NCBI GenBank assembly: GCA_006384855.1
Contig: VCJN01001402.1
Span: 62,001-126,000, forward strand
DNA length: 64,000 bases
Direction: 5' to 3'
DNA from: Tetraselmis striata
Taxonomy: Eukaryota; Chlorophyta; Chlorodendrophyceae; Chlorodendrales; Chlorodendraceae
Below are positions 42,149 through 53,662 of this stretch, piece by piece; position 1 is the stretch's first letter, and every line of letters starts with the position of its first letter. Under the pieces are notes generated by a model. The model worked only from the letters and a program-made list of their open reading frames with translations. It was not told where the DNA came from and did not search any database. Made by a program: the position numbers and the translations under genes.

Positions 42149-45090
42149 TCTACCGACTGACGACCGCTCCGCATCACACTTCCAGCGCCCGCCAGCAACC
42201 TATGATGGCCGCTAGCTCTCACATATATACTAGCGCATGCGCACCACTACCATGGCGTCGTCGTCACGACCGGTTCCTATGCACATGCTCCACGTTTCCG
42301 TTATTAGGTGGAACGATGAAGTCCTTGGCGACACCTACAAGCTGCTCCTCATCAAGAGCCAAGAATGGGTGGAGAACAACGACTGCATGCAAGTGTTGAA
42401 GGCTGCAATCGCAGCTGCGCCAGACGGGGCATGCAACTCTGATGCCCACGTTGAAAGACGCCAGCAAGGTAGAGGAGATTTCGCTAAAGGTGATGCTGCA
42501 GCGTGACTTTCTGCACTTCATCTTGTCTGGCGATAGCCGGTCGAAGAAGCAGCGGCTAGGGACGGCGGGCACGATGGAGTGCACGGATGTATGTGCTGCT
42601 ACACCCGGTCGAGTACTGCATGGCCTTCCATGACACAGCGAACGCATGCAAGTGACCTTGCGCCCTAATCGTCGCCCGCCCCCTCGTATACGGTTTTATA
42701 GGGTTGAAGGCGACTACCCGTAGTTGTAGCACCCTCACGCATCGACTTCCCCGCCGACTAGGTCCCCCCCCCCCCCCCCCCCCCCCCCGCCGCACGCCGA
42801 ACTCGAACAGTTCTTTGGCAGAAAGGAGAGAGGGAACAAGGGTGAGCAGATCGAGACGCGCGTGCGTTCCGCGGTGCTGTCGTTCGAGGATGCGTTCGCT
42901 ATCAGAGGCAAGTGGGCCCTCCGAGGGAAGTGGATGACGACGTACCCCCGCATGTGGGCTGTGTGGCAATCAACCGTGGGCTACCGCAACTGAATGTTCC
43001 CGCAAGTTGATAGGCAGGCATATGTGCACAACCTTCATGCCCCGCCTTATGTCGACACCCCCATGAGCACGAACCTCTACGAGGCACTCGCACAAACCAC
43101 CACCCCGTTTCGCCCGCATAGACGCATTACTCGAGCATGCCGACTTGTACATCCCGATAAACGGGACCGAGTTCCTCCGCGACATGCGGAAGTACTCCCG
43201 GCATGAGTTCCTCCATGCTATGAGACAGGGGCTGTCCGTACATGTTTTGGACTTGGCAGTATGGGGAAAGCCGAGCTGCTGGGCTCTCGTTGCATCATAT
43301 ATGAAAGGCACCCGCCCTCGCGTGCCCGCCGACGGTAGGGCGGACATGGTGAACAAGTCGAACCGCCTAGCTGAGCAACAGACTGAGGGATACAACCGAG
43401 GTGCTTTATAGCCGCGAGCAGCGAAGCAAGCGTACTACGCGAACGTGATGAAGCCATCGTTCATGTCTAGCAAGGCAGCAGCAAGAGATGTGGTCGAGTA
43501 CCTCACCGGAGGGAAGGTGCCCTTCGATGGCAGTGATGAGGCGGCTAGCCTGACCAGCTACGCCCTATTTGTTGACGACCCTGACATAATCTTTGACTTG
43601 AGAAAGCTGAACGGTGAGTCTGGTTCCACCGAGTTCGACGTTTTCTAGACCAAGTTGGCTGCCCAGTTCGAGGAGCGCAGGCGTGTGGACGATCAGGCAC
43701 GTTAAGTCGTTGCTGCCCCGCTTGGCCTATCATGCTTAGTTACTGAATACACCATGTTGACTTGGCATCATGCAGATATTGACATGCTTGTTGTGCCTGT
43801 GCAGGTTTGAAGAAGCTCCTTTTAATATTTCCATCAGGGCCATGGTGGACAAGGTTGTGAAGGCCATGGAGGAAGAGCACGGCGACTTGGAGGAGGTTGG
43901 CATCAGCGTCCCATCCCATGCATGGGTGGAGCTGCAGTCTGCCCAAAGAGCATCGATCATGGCCACCAAGGCCTTGGCATTCACATGTCAGTTTATGTGC
44001 ATGTTCTGCCCAGCATGTTGTGCAATGCTGCATGTGAGATGTGGTATTAAACTGTGGTATGAATATGTTTGCATGCCTGCAGGGAGGCTTGACCTGCAGC
44101 ACGCAGTCTAGCAAAGGACGCTCAGGTCTAAGAGCATCAACACGCACTACTGTGCAGCATCATTTAAGTACATGAAAGTGTACGGGGTGTTGTTGGCCAC
44201 TATGTTGGACAAGCGGCCACTGCAGGCTGGACCTACTGTTGCTGCTTTCATGGACCACAAGGCCAAGGTAAGCCGTGCAGTTGATTCTGCTCATGTATTG
44301 ATCAGCCTTGTAGATATTTACATGTCTGTCGTTGAGAATTATACACGTGTGCATACGCAGGGCAACATTAGAGAGCCCACCCTGGCCATCGCAGACACTT
44401 CCAGAGGCAAGGCGAGCATCGTCCCAACAGGAGCAGAGCATGCGCATGTTGCTGGAGACCACTACTTTCGCAAGGCGTCGTTCACCCCCATCGTGACATT
44501 GGTGCGCGAGGTCCCTGCCGCTGAAACCACGGACTTCGCAAGAATCATGGAGCAGCTACCAAGCTACCACCGCTGTGATGCGATGTTGCCTCTGCCTCCA
44601 TGCCCTTCCCATCCCTGCCATCATGCATACACATGTATTTTGCGTCATGCTGAGACGTGTGGCGGGCTACCGCAGGTCAAGTGCATCTGACAATTAAGGA
44701 CGTTGTCCTAGAGCCATCGTCCGCACTGCGGCACATGGCACAGTCCTTAGGACACCGGCCAAATTGACCCCCATCTTGATGATATATGACGGGGGCCCCG
44801 ACCAAAACTGCAACCACATTTCGGTGCAGTTTGGGCTTTTGGCCCTCTTCCTTGACGGGGGCATGGGTACCATGTCGGTGGCCAGGATGGCCTTGCAGTA
44901 CATCTATGCTAACCATGCAGAGCGTGTCATGGGCGCGATCAATCTCGCCATGCATGAAGTGCGTTGCGTTGGCGCTGATGCAGATGGATCAGAAGTTTGA
45001 GGCTGTCATGGCCCACTGCCACGGGATTGCGGTTATCCGAGCTGCAGCCGCTGCTGCCGACAAGAGAGCGGTAAGTCCGTGCATGTAGCC
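42149..45090 (+). pseudogene. Decayed spliced gene with DGGPD motif (transposase-like)
   Basis: Coding-quality segments on one strand are broken by frameshifts and stops: 42237-42440, 42442-42520, 42787-42990, 42994-43100, 43110-43670, 43806-43980, 44157-44265, 44361-44580, 44690-44940 and 44978-45070. Several junctions keep good splice sites (AAG|GTAAGC at 44267, CAG|GGC at 44361, GAA|GTGCGT near 44958, GCG|GTAAGT near 45070), so it was an intron-bearing gene. The end has HLTIKDVVLEPSS, IYDGGPDQNCNHISVQ and HAERVMGAINLAM. From memory, uncharacterised animal and algal repeat-encoded proteins share DGGPDH...NPVERIMS, possibly a DDE-type nuclease. One frameshift near 44750 separates the last two motifs. 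The 5' end is undefined. A C tract lies at 42774-42788. Confidence 0.55.
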
Positions 45091-45203
45091 TTGTGCATGA
45101 TTGCTCGTGTTGTATTGACCGCTGTAAAATGGGGCTATTAATTTGGTCTTCAGCTTTCTGTTTTGCTAGCTTGAAAGACATATTATGGGGGGGGGGGATA
45201 TAT

Positions 45204-45535
45204 TTGGTAGAGTGTATCTGCCAAATGAGTTGAAAGCAATATCAATATTATCGTCGTCACGGTGCTTGATTTCTCGACATTGTTTTGGTAGAGTATATCC
45301 ACTCAACTGACGACGAACAAAAACGCCGTCTCGCGAGACGATACGTCGATAATTTATTGGTAGAGTATTTCCGCTCGATTCACGACGAATAAAACGTTGT
45401 TCCGCGAGATGATATGTCGATATTCTATTGGTAGAGTATATTTCACCGCGCGATGTCAAGATTTTTATTGGTTTTGTATCTATATCAGTGCTCACTCTCT
45501 CGATTTACTATTGGTGTAGTATATCGGCTGCTGAA
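45204..45535. repeat. AT-rich degenerate tandem repeat, unit about 73 bp
   Basis: ATTGGTAGAGTATATC-like starts recur near 45204, 45285, 45357, 45428, 45469 and 45510. The units at 45285 and 45357 share CGACGAA-AAAACG, CGCGAGA-GATA and GTCGATA. It abuts a G tract (45187-45197) and lies where the 5' part of the second gypsy element should be. Confidence 0.75.
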
Positions 45536-45574
45536 TCGATATTGAAAATGAAACGTCGTCGTCACTTTATATAG

Positions 45575-48500
45575 GCCGACAAGGAAGCAGCAAAGGCAGC
45601 AGCCGCAGCTGCTCCATGTGCTTCCACGCCGCCGCCGTCCACTCCAGCACCCGCCACAGCCGACATTGATGTCGATGCTCTTCGAACCCAAACCCCTTAG
45701 CCTACCTTCGGCACGGACACCGGCCATGTCGCGGACGGCACTGACGCCAACAACTCGTCGCAGGTTAAGTCGCCTGGCGCTGTTTCCCCTACCTAAACCC
45801 CACCGCCTCGGGACGTTATCCCACCCGCCGATGCTTCATCTATCCAAGCAACCCCTCCCCTCCCGACGTGGCTGGTGCCGACGCTACCCCGCCATGTCCC
45901 ACTTGACTGGCCGACTACACTGGCACACCATCACCGTCTACTGGCCATCCGCCGCGTTCGTCGCATGCGATGACACTGAAACTAACAAATATGCAAAACC
46001 AAATGCACGTCCAACTGACTCTATTGTGTTTGACCAAGCAGAATTCAAGAGATTGAATTATGCCTATGGTCCAGTCACTTTTGATGCATGTGCCTCAGCA
46101 TATAATGCTGTGTGTTCAGATTATTGCAGTGCTGAAAACCATACCTGCAACATGACATCAAAGGTAAAACTGTGTTCATCAATCCAGTGTATGATGACAC
46201 AGCCCTGCCCATCTTGCAACATTTTGAGATGCAAAAACAAGACTCACCCTTTGACCTAAGAGCTATTATTGTTATGCCTAGATGGTCCTCACAATTAGGA
46301 CAATCCTGGGAACCGCTGCTTTCAAAGTATAAGAAAATTCACAGCTACCTGCATGGAACATATCTGTTTCACACTCCCAGTTCAGCAACTGATACTGAAC
46401 CTATGGGACCCACTGAGTGGTATGTTGATGTCTACCTGGCTGACTATACCGTTGAGGAATGTTCAGCCCAGGCAATTAATGATGTCGTTACCACTGAGGA
46501 ACTCAAAACCATCCTGGTTGAGCAGCAAGGTAAGGAGTATAAACCAAAAGCCAAGAAGTCCCATCAGTCACGTATGATGACAGAAAAATGTTTTGTTACC
46601 AGCAAGTCTGATCATGATTTATTGCTGCTACACCTCACCTGTGCTGAATATAATACAACACCTTCATTACTGGTTGACAGCGGTGCTACTTTGAACTTTG
46701 CTAGCACCAAGTATGTCAAAGAAAATCAAATACCAACTTCACCATTTCAAAATAAAGTAAGAGTTATTCTTGCTGACCGTAGAATGGTTCTCGCTTCACA
46801 AAAAACCACCCTTGAATTGAATATCAACAATTACACAATACCCATTGACTTCATAGTCACACCGTTGCAGAATACTTTCAATCTGGTTTTAGGGATGCAA
46901 TTCCTGAAACAACACAACCCTTGAATTGAATATCAACAATTACACAATACCCATTGACTTCATAGTCACACCGTTGCAGAATACTTTCAATCTGGTTTTA
47001 GGGATGCAATTCCTGAAACAACACAACCCACATGTTGATTGGAAATCTGGTCTGATGACATTTCTCACAGGACTGAAAGTCCAATGCCAAACAGAGCCCC
47101 GCTAGGCTAATGTCAGAATGGTTCATGCTAATGCCATGCATGGCCAGAGAGATTCCCAAGCATGACCCTGACACATTTATTTCTGTGCCATTGTTAAACA
47201 ATACAATGCCACCAAAGAGAGTGATGAGCTTCATATAGATGATGAGATAATGCAATTGACACTAATGAGTCTGCAGCTTATACAGCTCAAGTCAGATACT
47301 TATTGCGGAAGCATAAACCAATATGCTCTCCACTTGACGACCTTCCACAATTACGCCCTGGTCTTGATCATGAGATCCCTCTTGTTCCTGATGCTCAAGT
47401 TCCTGCAAGAAAATATACAGTTTGTCACCTGCAGAATTAGCGGAACTAAGAACACAACTGAACTCTTTTCTTGAGAAACAAGTTAATACGGAAGTCCTTC
47501 TCCCCATGTGCAGCTCCTGTTCTCTTCGCCCGCAAGGCCAATGGCGGTCTGCGCATGTGCATTGACTACCGTCAATTGAATAGATATACCAAAGAGTTCC
47601 CTGTTCCACCTGCTGATGCATTACTTGATATGCTATCTGGTGCTACTGCCTATTCAGCTCTTGATCCTCGCCTTAGGTTATCACCAACTCCGGGTTAATC
47701 CACCTGATGTTCCTAAGACAGCGTTCGGAACTGTCTATGGTCAATTCGAGTGGCTAGTAATGCCATTTGGACTCACCAGTGCCCCCTCCTCGTTTCAACG
47801 CATGATGACATCTATACTCCAGCCACACAGGCACACCTTTATACTTGTATACCTGGATGCTTGATGTCTTGAATTTTAGCAACTCTCTCGAGGAACATTT
47901 GCATCATTTGGACACAGCTCTTACTATGCTCTAGTCTAATGACATTAGACGACGATTACAAAAATGCTGGTTTGCCAAAAATGAACTCGAATACCTCGGA
48001 CACATGGTATATCAGGCTGGCCTCAGACCCTCGCCTAATAAAATTAAGGCTATTCAGGATTGGCCCAGGCCTATGACCGTTCAGAATGTCCAACAATATC
48101 TTGGTTTCTGCAATTTTTACCGACGCTATGTGCGCAATTATTTCGCTATTGCAGCACCTTTATATGCCCTCACCAGAAAGGATACTACATTCGGTTGGAC
48201 AGTTGAATGCCAAGCTGCATTTGTAAACTGAAACATGCCTTGTGCCAGTCCCCAGTGCTGGCAAGCCCTGTCACGGGCAAAGATGCTGAGTTCGTAGTGG
48301 CTACTGACGCCAACAAATATGCCTTAGGTGCAGTTCTGCTCCAGGCTAATGCTGATGGCCACTTACACCCCTGCAGCTAATATGCAAAGACATTGCAGGC
48401 TGCACACACGAATTATCCCACCTATGACCAAGAGCTCTTGGGTGTGGTTTCGTGCTCTGAAGGAATGGCGCTGCTATTTGGAAGGCCGTCGCCGTATTAC

Positions 48501-50443
48501 AATTATAACTGACCATGCCACATTGAGGCATGTGCCCACACAGGAAGGACTAGGCAGACGCCATGCCCTATGGTTACATGAGATTTCACCATACATGGCA
48601 GTCAACCCACAGACTGACGAACCTGTGTTGCAGATATTATATCGCAAAGGCGCTGACAATGAGGCTGATGCTCTCTCTCGCCGCCCTGGCCTGCACTCTG
48701 CATTGACTGAATATGAAAACCAGTTGGTCGAAGCTAACCTCGAACAAATGCAGGACAATTTGTCAGCAATGTCCGCCTTGCAGATTCACAGCAAGTTGAT
48801 CAACAAGCTGATCAAAGTTGCCTACATCGCTGATGTTGCCTACAGCCATGGACGTACCCCTAACGGTGTGCGACAGAATGGGACTGATGGTCTCGACTAC
48901 ATGGCAGACAAGGTCTATATACTCAATGATTCTGAAGTGAGAAAACTCATCATTGAGGAGTATCATGTTGGTAATGGACACCCCAACCATACCCGCATTC
49001 TTGCCAACATACTGCGTATGTTTTGGTGGCCACGCATGAATACCACAGTTAAGCATTACTGCAAACACTGTGATACTTGCGTTAGAATCAAAGCGGCTAC
49101 CACCAAGCCTTATGGTTCTTTGTTTCCCTAGCAAAATGCAACCAAGCCTTGGGAGATGATCTCTATGGATTTTATAACCAACATGCCTGAGGTGAATGAC
49201 TATGATACTATTGCTACGTTTGTTGATACATTCACCTAAGTACCAAACAGTCACAATTTGTGCCATGCAATATTAAGGTCGATGCGACACAGTTGGCCAG
49301 ATTATATTTGGACAATACTTACGGACACCATTGTCTCAGCAGATGTATCATCTCTGACAGAGATACTAGGTAAACTTCAGTGTTTTGGAAATCATTGTTT
49401 ACAGTTCTGCAAACTAAGCTAAATATTTCCAGCGCTTATCACTCTCAAACTGAACGTACGCACCCACAGAAATATTGAGCAAGTATTTACGTGCGTTTGT
49501 TCACAAGCAACATGACTCTTGGTTAAGTCAGTTGGCTCTTGCCGAATCTTCTTACAATAATTCAGTCCATTCAGCAAGACATTATGCCCCTTTTGAGGCA
49601 ATTTATGGCATGATGCCACTGACACCACCTGATATGATTGCTACTGCCAACCAAGATGCACGCAACACAGTTGCAAGTATTCAGGATATTCACCTGTTGA
49701 TTACCGAGCAACCGAAACTTGCTGATGAATATCAAAAAGTCTATGCCGACCGCAAAACCAGCCCTACTGTTGAGTTCGCAGAAGGAGACAAAGTCTGGCT
49801 CTCGACGGAGCACTTGCTTATAACGCAACCACCCGGCACGCAAGTTCCGACAGCGCTACATCGGCCCGTACCCGGTAACGGCCAAGATCTCCAACCATGC
49901 GTATCGTCTGCGCCTGCCACCAACGTTCGACGGCCACAATGTGTTTCACATCAGTCGACTGCGCCGGTGCGTCAACCCAGACGCACAGCCCGATGCAATC
50001 CCGTCCAGTGTGGAGCCCCCCCGTCGACCAGTTCATCGTTGAACGCGTGCGTGCTCGACTTCTCTATCGAGCGCCGCGAGGACCTCTTCAAGCGAGGACT
50101 CTGCCTCGTCTTTCTGGTGCGTTGGCTGAACTACGACTCAAGCCACGACAGCTGGGAGCCATACAGCGCGCTGCGTTGCGACGTGTCGAGGCGCTACACG
50201 ACTTCGCGAGGGCGAGCCGAAATCTGCAAGACACGCTACGCTCAAAGGAATGCGCCAATCTGCGAGCGCGCCACCCGTCGCGTTTTCCAGAGTCCATCCC
50301 GGAGCGTTGACACCTACATACCGTTGTTGTTGCTGTTGCGATATCACGCTTCCACCGCCAACCGAGATCTGCGCTTGGCCTTCGGCAACGCGAACAGACA
50401 CTTTCAAGTTCGTTCCGTTCTGGGTTTTTCAGAGGGGTGGGAC
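45575..50443 (+). pseudogene. Second gypsy element: decayed gag-pol with chromodomain
   Basis: Same family as the element at 37.4-42.1 kb, with many frameshifts. Recognisable parts: the gag C-terminal end at about 45575; a methyltransferase-like domain 46015-46470 (YGPVTFDACAS, FINPVYDD, AIIVMPRW); protease (LLVDSGATLNF, about 46665); a 109-bp duplication; reverse transcriptase 47480-48030 (LRMCIDYRQLN, LVMPFGLTSAPSSFQ, VYLDA with a changed YLDD); RNase H 48290-48700; an integrase zinc finger (HPNHTRILANI, CKHCDTCVRI) before 49131; integrase core fragments to 49800; GPY/F and chromodomain (LVFLVRWLNYDSSHDSWEP) to about 50300. A polypurine tract (AGAGGGGTGGGAC) precedes an LTR start TGTTAGGGTTACGCC at 50444. 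The 5' LTR and most of gag are missing. Confidence 0.85.
46811..47029 (+). repeat. 109-bp tandem duplication in the second gypsy element
   Basis: CTTGAATTGAATATCAACAA to CAACACAACCC occurs at 46811 and again at 46920, identical as read. Because 109 is not a multiple of three, it shifts the frame. Confidence 0.95.
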
Positions 50444-50686
50444 TGTTAGGGTTACGCCTAGCGACTACCCTAGTACCACCACAAACCTGCGACGCCGAGA
50501 TTATGGCCAAGTAATTGTAGCTGTACCGCTGTACCGATATTTCACGCGTATTATTATTGGTACGGCCACAACCAGACACCAATAATATTTCTTGTAGCAT
50601 ACAGTACGCGCTATAACTTCTTAATTATCAGGATACTACGGTAGCTGCCTATCCGCGGTGCCGAGTCGGACCGCTATAGGATAAAT
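50444..50686 (+). repeat. Start of the 3' LTR of the second gypsy element
   Basis: TGTTAGGGTTACGCC follows a polypurine tract, matching the TGTTAGCGTTACC start (minus strand) of the intact element's LTR. The LTR end is not identified; the LINE fragment interrupts this region. Confidence 0.6.
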
Positions 50687-50700
50687 ATCCAATAATGTCA

Positions 50701-51738
50701 TTCCATGTTCCGTGTTGCCGCTTGCCGCCCATTTGGCCTTCCGACGGCTCCTGTCCTCTCCCTTGGCGAGCCATGCCCTTACTTGTGCTTCTTGCTCCTT
50801 CTCGGTACAAGGTATGCTGGCCCGTTTTGAGGATGCTGGCGTGGAGTTCACTGCCAGCATCCTCAACTGGGCGGTCGCATACGCTCATAACGTGGCACGT
50901 TGCTCTGGGGGCGACTCCAATCACGCCGCACACGAGTGGGCGGCACATGGCCTTTCCGACATTTGCCACGACGTGAAGTCCGCGCTGGGCGTGGGTGTCC
51001 AGATCCTCACGGACCCGTCGGTGCTTCTCTCCCGAAGGGCAGCGACGGCCGGCCGGCCGATGTTGGGCTTTTCGGGTATGGCGGTATCCGCGGAAACACG
51101 GTTGCTATCGATACCACCATTGCCCCCATCCTCGGCGTGTCAAGCTCGGATCCAACGACTGCTTTGAGGGTTGCAGAGCGCCACAAAATCCAGAAGTATG
51201 ACGAGGGTGTCCGAAACGCCGCCGGCATGCTTCGCTTTGTTCCTTTCGCCGTTTCCGAGTTTGGCTCGCTAGCCCCGCACGCCGAGGCTTTCTTGGTGGA
51301 GCTCGCGAAAGCTAGCCACACACACACTGGCCAAAAAATCGGCTAGCTCTTGTCTGCGTGGCGCCGCCGTTTCTCCTTGCTCATCAACATGGCACATGCA
51401 GACAACGTTCTTGGCGGGGTCGCATCCGCGCGTGCGGCACGTGATGGTACTCCTGCGCCTGCGTCGCGTCGCTCGTCGGCATGTGTTGCTATGACCCGGG
51501 TCATTGGCTGCAAGCGTCCTCGCCGCAGCTGATAGCCTACCCCGGGGCGGGGGTCCCTTTGGTTCCTGGCAGCTAAGTGACTTCGTGGTTCCCTTGGCTC
51601 CTTCTTGGTTTTTGGCTCCCTGTCCTCCTGCTCGACCTTGGTTTCAGGCTTATGTCTCTCTTTTGCTGGCAACCTTTCATAGTTGATGTTAGTTCTGCTT
51701 GTAGTGCGCTTTTGTGAAAGCCCTTATGTAATTAAAAA
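50701..51738 (+). mobile_element. 5'-truncated non-LTR retrotransposon (LINE) with target-site duplication
   Basis: Flanked by the 14-bp duplication ATCCAATAATGTCA (50687-50700 and 51739-51752). The 3' end is TTATGTAATTAAAAA, a short A-rich tail. The insert carries only the C-terminal end of a LINE polyprotein, consistent with 5' truncation during target-primed reverse transcription. Confidence 0.88.
50813..51533 (+). pseudogene. LINE ORF C terminus with restriction-like endonuclease remnant
   Basis: Frame 50712-51040 gives HAAHEWAAHGLSDICHDVK, and after a frame change at about 51040 the text RPADVGLFGYGGIRGNTVAIDTTIAP. It continues through KIQKYDEG, LRFVPFAVSEFG and LAKASHTHTGQ to a stop at 51343, then a helical tail to 51533. 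The RPADV...VAIDTT arrangement is the PD-(D/E)xK-like motif that ends some algal and plant LINE polyproteins; this attribution is from memory of the family. The frame change and stop make it a dead fragment. Confidence 0.65.
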
Positions 51739-51752
51739 ATCCAATAATGTCA

Positions 51753-53649
51753 CCAGCATGTCGTAAGAGATTACATTCAGCAATCAACTGAATTCGCTAA
51801 ACGCTACGAGTAGAGCCATGTTTCACCAAGTACTGCCACGAGTACTTACATTGATGGCTATTCATTCATGTGTGCACTCTATACATCCCATACCTGCGTG
51901 TTGACACTAACGGGCACTCGTCAGTAATCGGGTTTGCTCTGCCGAGCAGGCATGGTTCGCCGCAGTTTTGAGGTGGCGCTCTCTGAAGTAGCGGCTCGTC
52001 CCGCCGAGTGTCTTCTTGCGCACACGGCATTGCACCCCAGCCAACGACCTTGCCATGTGCATCCTTGCTATGTTGAAAGATTGTTCTCGAACTGACTCCT
52101 CGCTGGCCGCCGCGATGCCTCGCACAGGGGACTGGCTCGAAGCCAGTCGCGGGTTGCGTGCACGGTGAGCACGTGGGAAGATGGGAATGATGACCGGCAC
52201 CTCAGTCGGACGCACTGCGTCAAACCCGGAGCGGTACCGGTATGGAGGTACTCGTGCCGCGCCAACTGCTTGCCGACCAGCGCCGAGCGCCCTCTCGCGC
52301 ATGTGTAGCAAGTGCGGTAATCGAGGGGGCGAAGTGCGCAAGGGTTTATATCACGTACCATTAGCGTACGGGTACTGCCATGGCAGTCACGGCTCGGCGC
52401 GGGTACTCGCGACCACCGCCGCTTAGGCGGGGATAAGAGTACTGAAAGCGGATATAGGCGAGGGTTAGGCGCGGTTAGGCGCGGGGTAATACGGAATACA
52501 TTAATCTTACAGTGAAATTGAGTACGGATAAGGTACATGTACCGTGTTAGGCGCGTTTATAAGCGGACCCGTTTCGACGAGTGGAAACTTGCGTTTTGTC
52601 TTCTGTTCGTCTCTCCACGGTGACGCTCTTTGCAGTGAGCGTGCTGCTATAGGTCGGCATGGTCTGACTACCGTGCCGACGCCAGCCATAGTATATCTAG
52701 CAGCGGGTGGTGGCAACCATGTAGCCATTATTTTTGTATTTTGAAAACACTAAACTCTCTCGTCTTCGCACCAACACTGCACACCACCTTTGTTTAGTTC
52801 CCCACAGTCTCTAAGCGGTTGAGACTGTCGCAAGAATCCCCATATTAAACAAGTTTAGATCGTAACGCAAAACGCGTTACGTAACGTTTACCCTGAGGCA
52901 CGATTGTCAAAAGTGTCAGCTCGCTTACAATGAGGCAAAGAAACATACCACAGGTAAGACCTGAGTGTCTTTTAGCCCAGAAATTGGGAGGTAGGGTGGG
53001 TGCGCGAAGCCGGAAGGCGAGAGCTGAGCAGAGAGCGCCGCTGCGTTGGGGTGGCTCCAACATGTATAGGAGTCGGCATGCGGCGCTCATCCGCTTGGGG
53101 TGTAGAAACTCCGCTGGCGGCGTGGCCGGCCACGCCCTCCGGCGCGTCACGGTTTAGCTGTTCTTGATTCTTTGCTACTAGGTCATGGTGTCGACAGTAG
53201 TCGATGGGGCTGGCGACATGTTGCGAGACGATCATGATCGAGTGAGCATTTGCGTCAGTAAGTTGACACCCTTCGCGCCTACGAGAGGCGAGGCTGCTTC
53301 GCGAAGCCGGAAGGTGAGCGCAAAGCAAACAGTGCCGCTTCTCTGGGGTGGCCCCAACATGTGTAGGAGTCGGTCCGTGAATACGCCCGTGCGTGGTCCG
53401 TACGCGTCATGCCTAGTACTACAACGCTGAAGTACTGCAAACCGCTAGATGTATACATATGACCATATAACTTGGACCTTACTTATAGTCCCGCCATCAT
53501 TCATATTGTATGTACACATCACATCACCTTCATATTCATTAAATCCACAGCATCGATCATCGCATTGGATGCTACCCGCGTAAATAATGTACCCGTCAGC
53601 GTATTGCGTATATATCTATATACTTCCCGGTATCTAGCATCAAAAACAA
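51753..53649. other. Intergenic, repeat-derived stretch
   Basis: No gene recognised; open frames on the minus strand (51907-52538) lack homology. It contains an LTR-end-like repeat (52755-52832, related to 10260-10335, ending GACTGTCGCA) and a pair of about 75-bp direct repeats (53002-53077 and 53301-53373). Confidence 0.5.
53002..53373. repeat. Direct repeat pair of about 75 bp
   Basis: Copies 53002-53077 and 53301-53373 share GCGAAGCCGGAAGG, GTGGC-CCAACATGT and TAGGAGTCGG with moderate divergence. Function unknown. Confidence 0.8.
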
Positions 53650-53662
53650 TCAATATGGTAAT

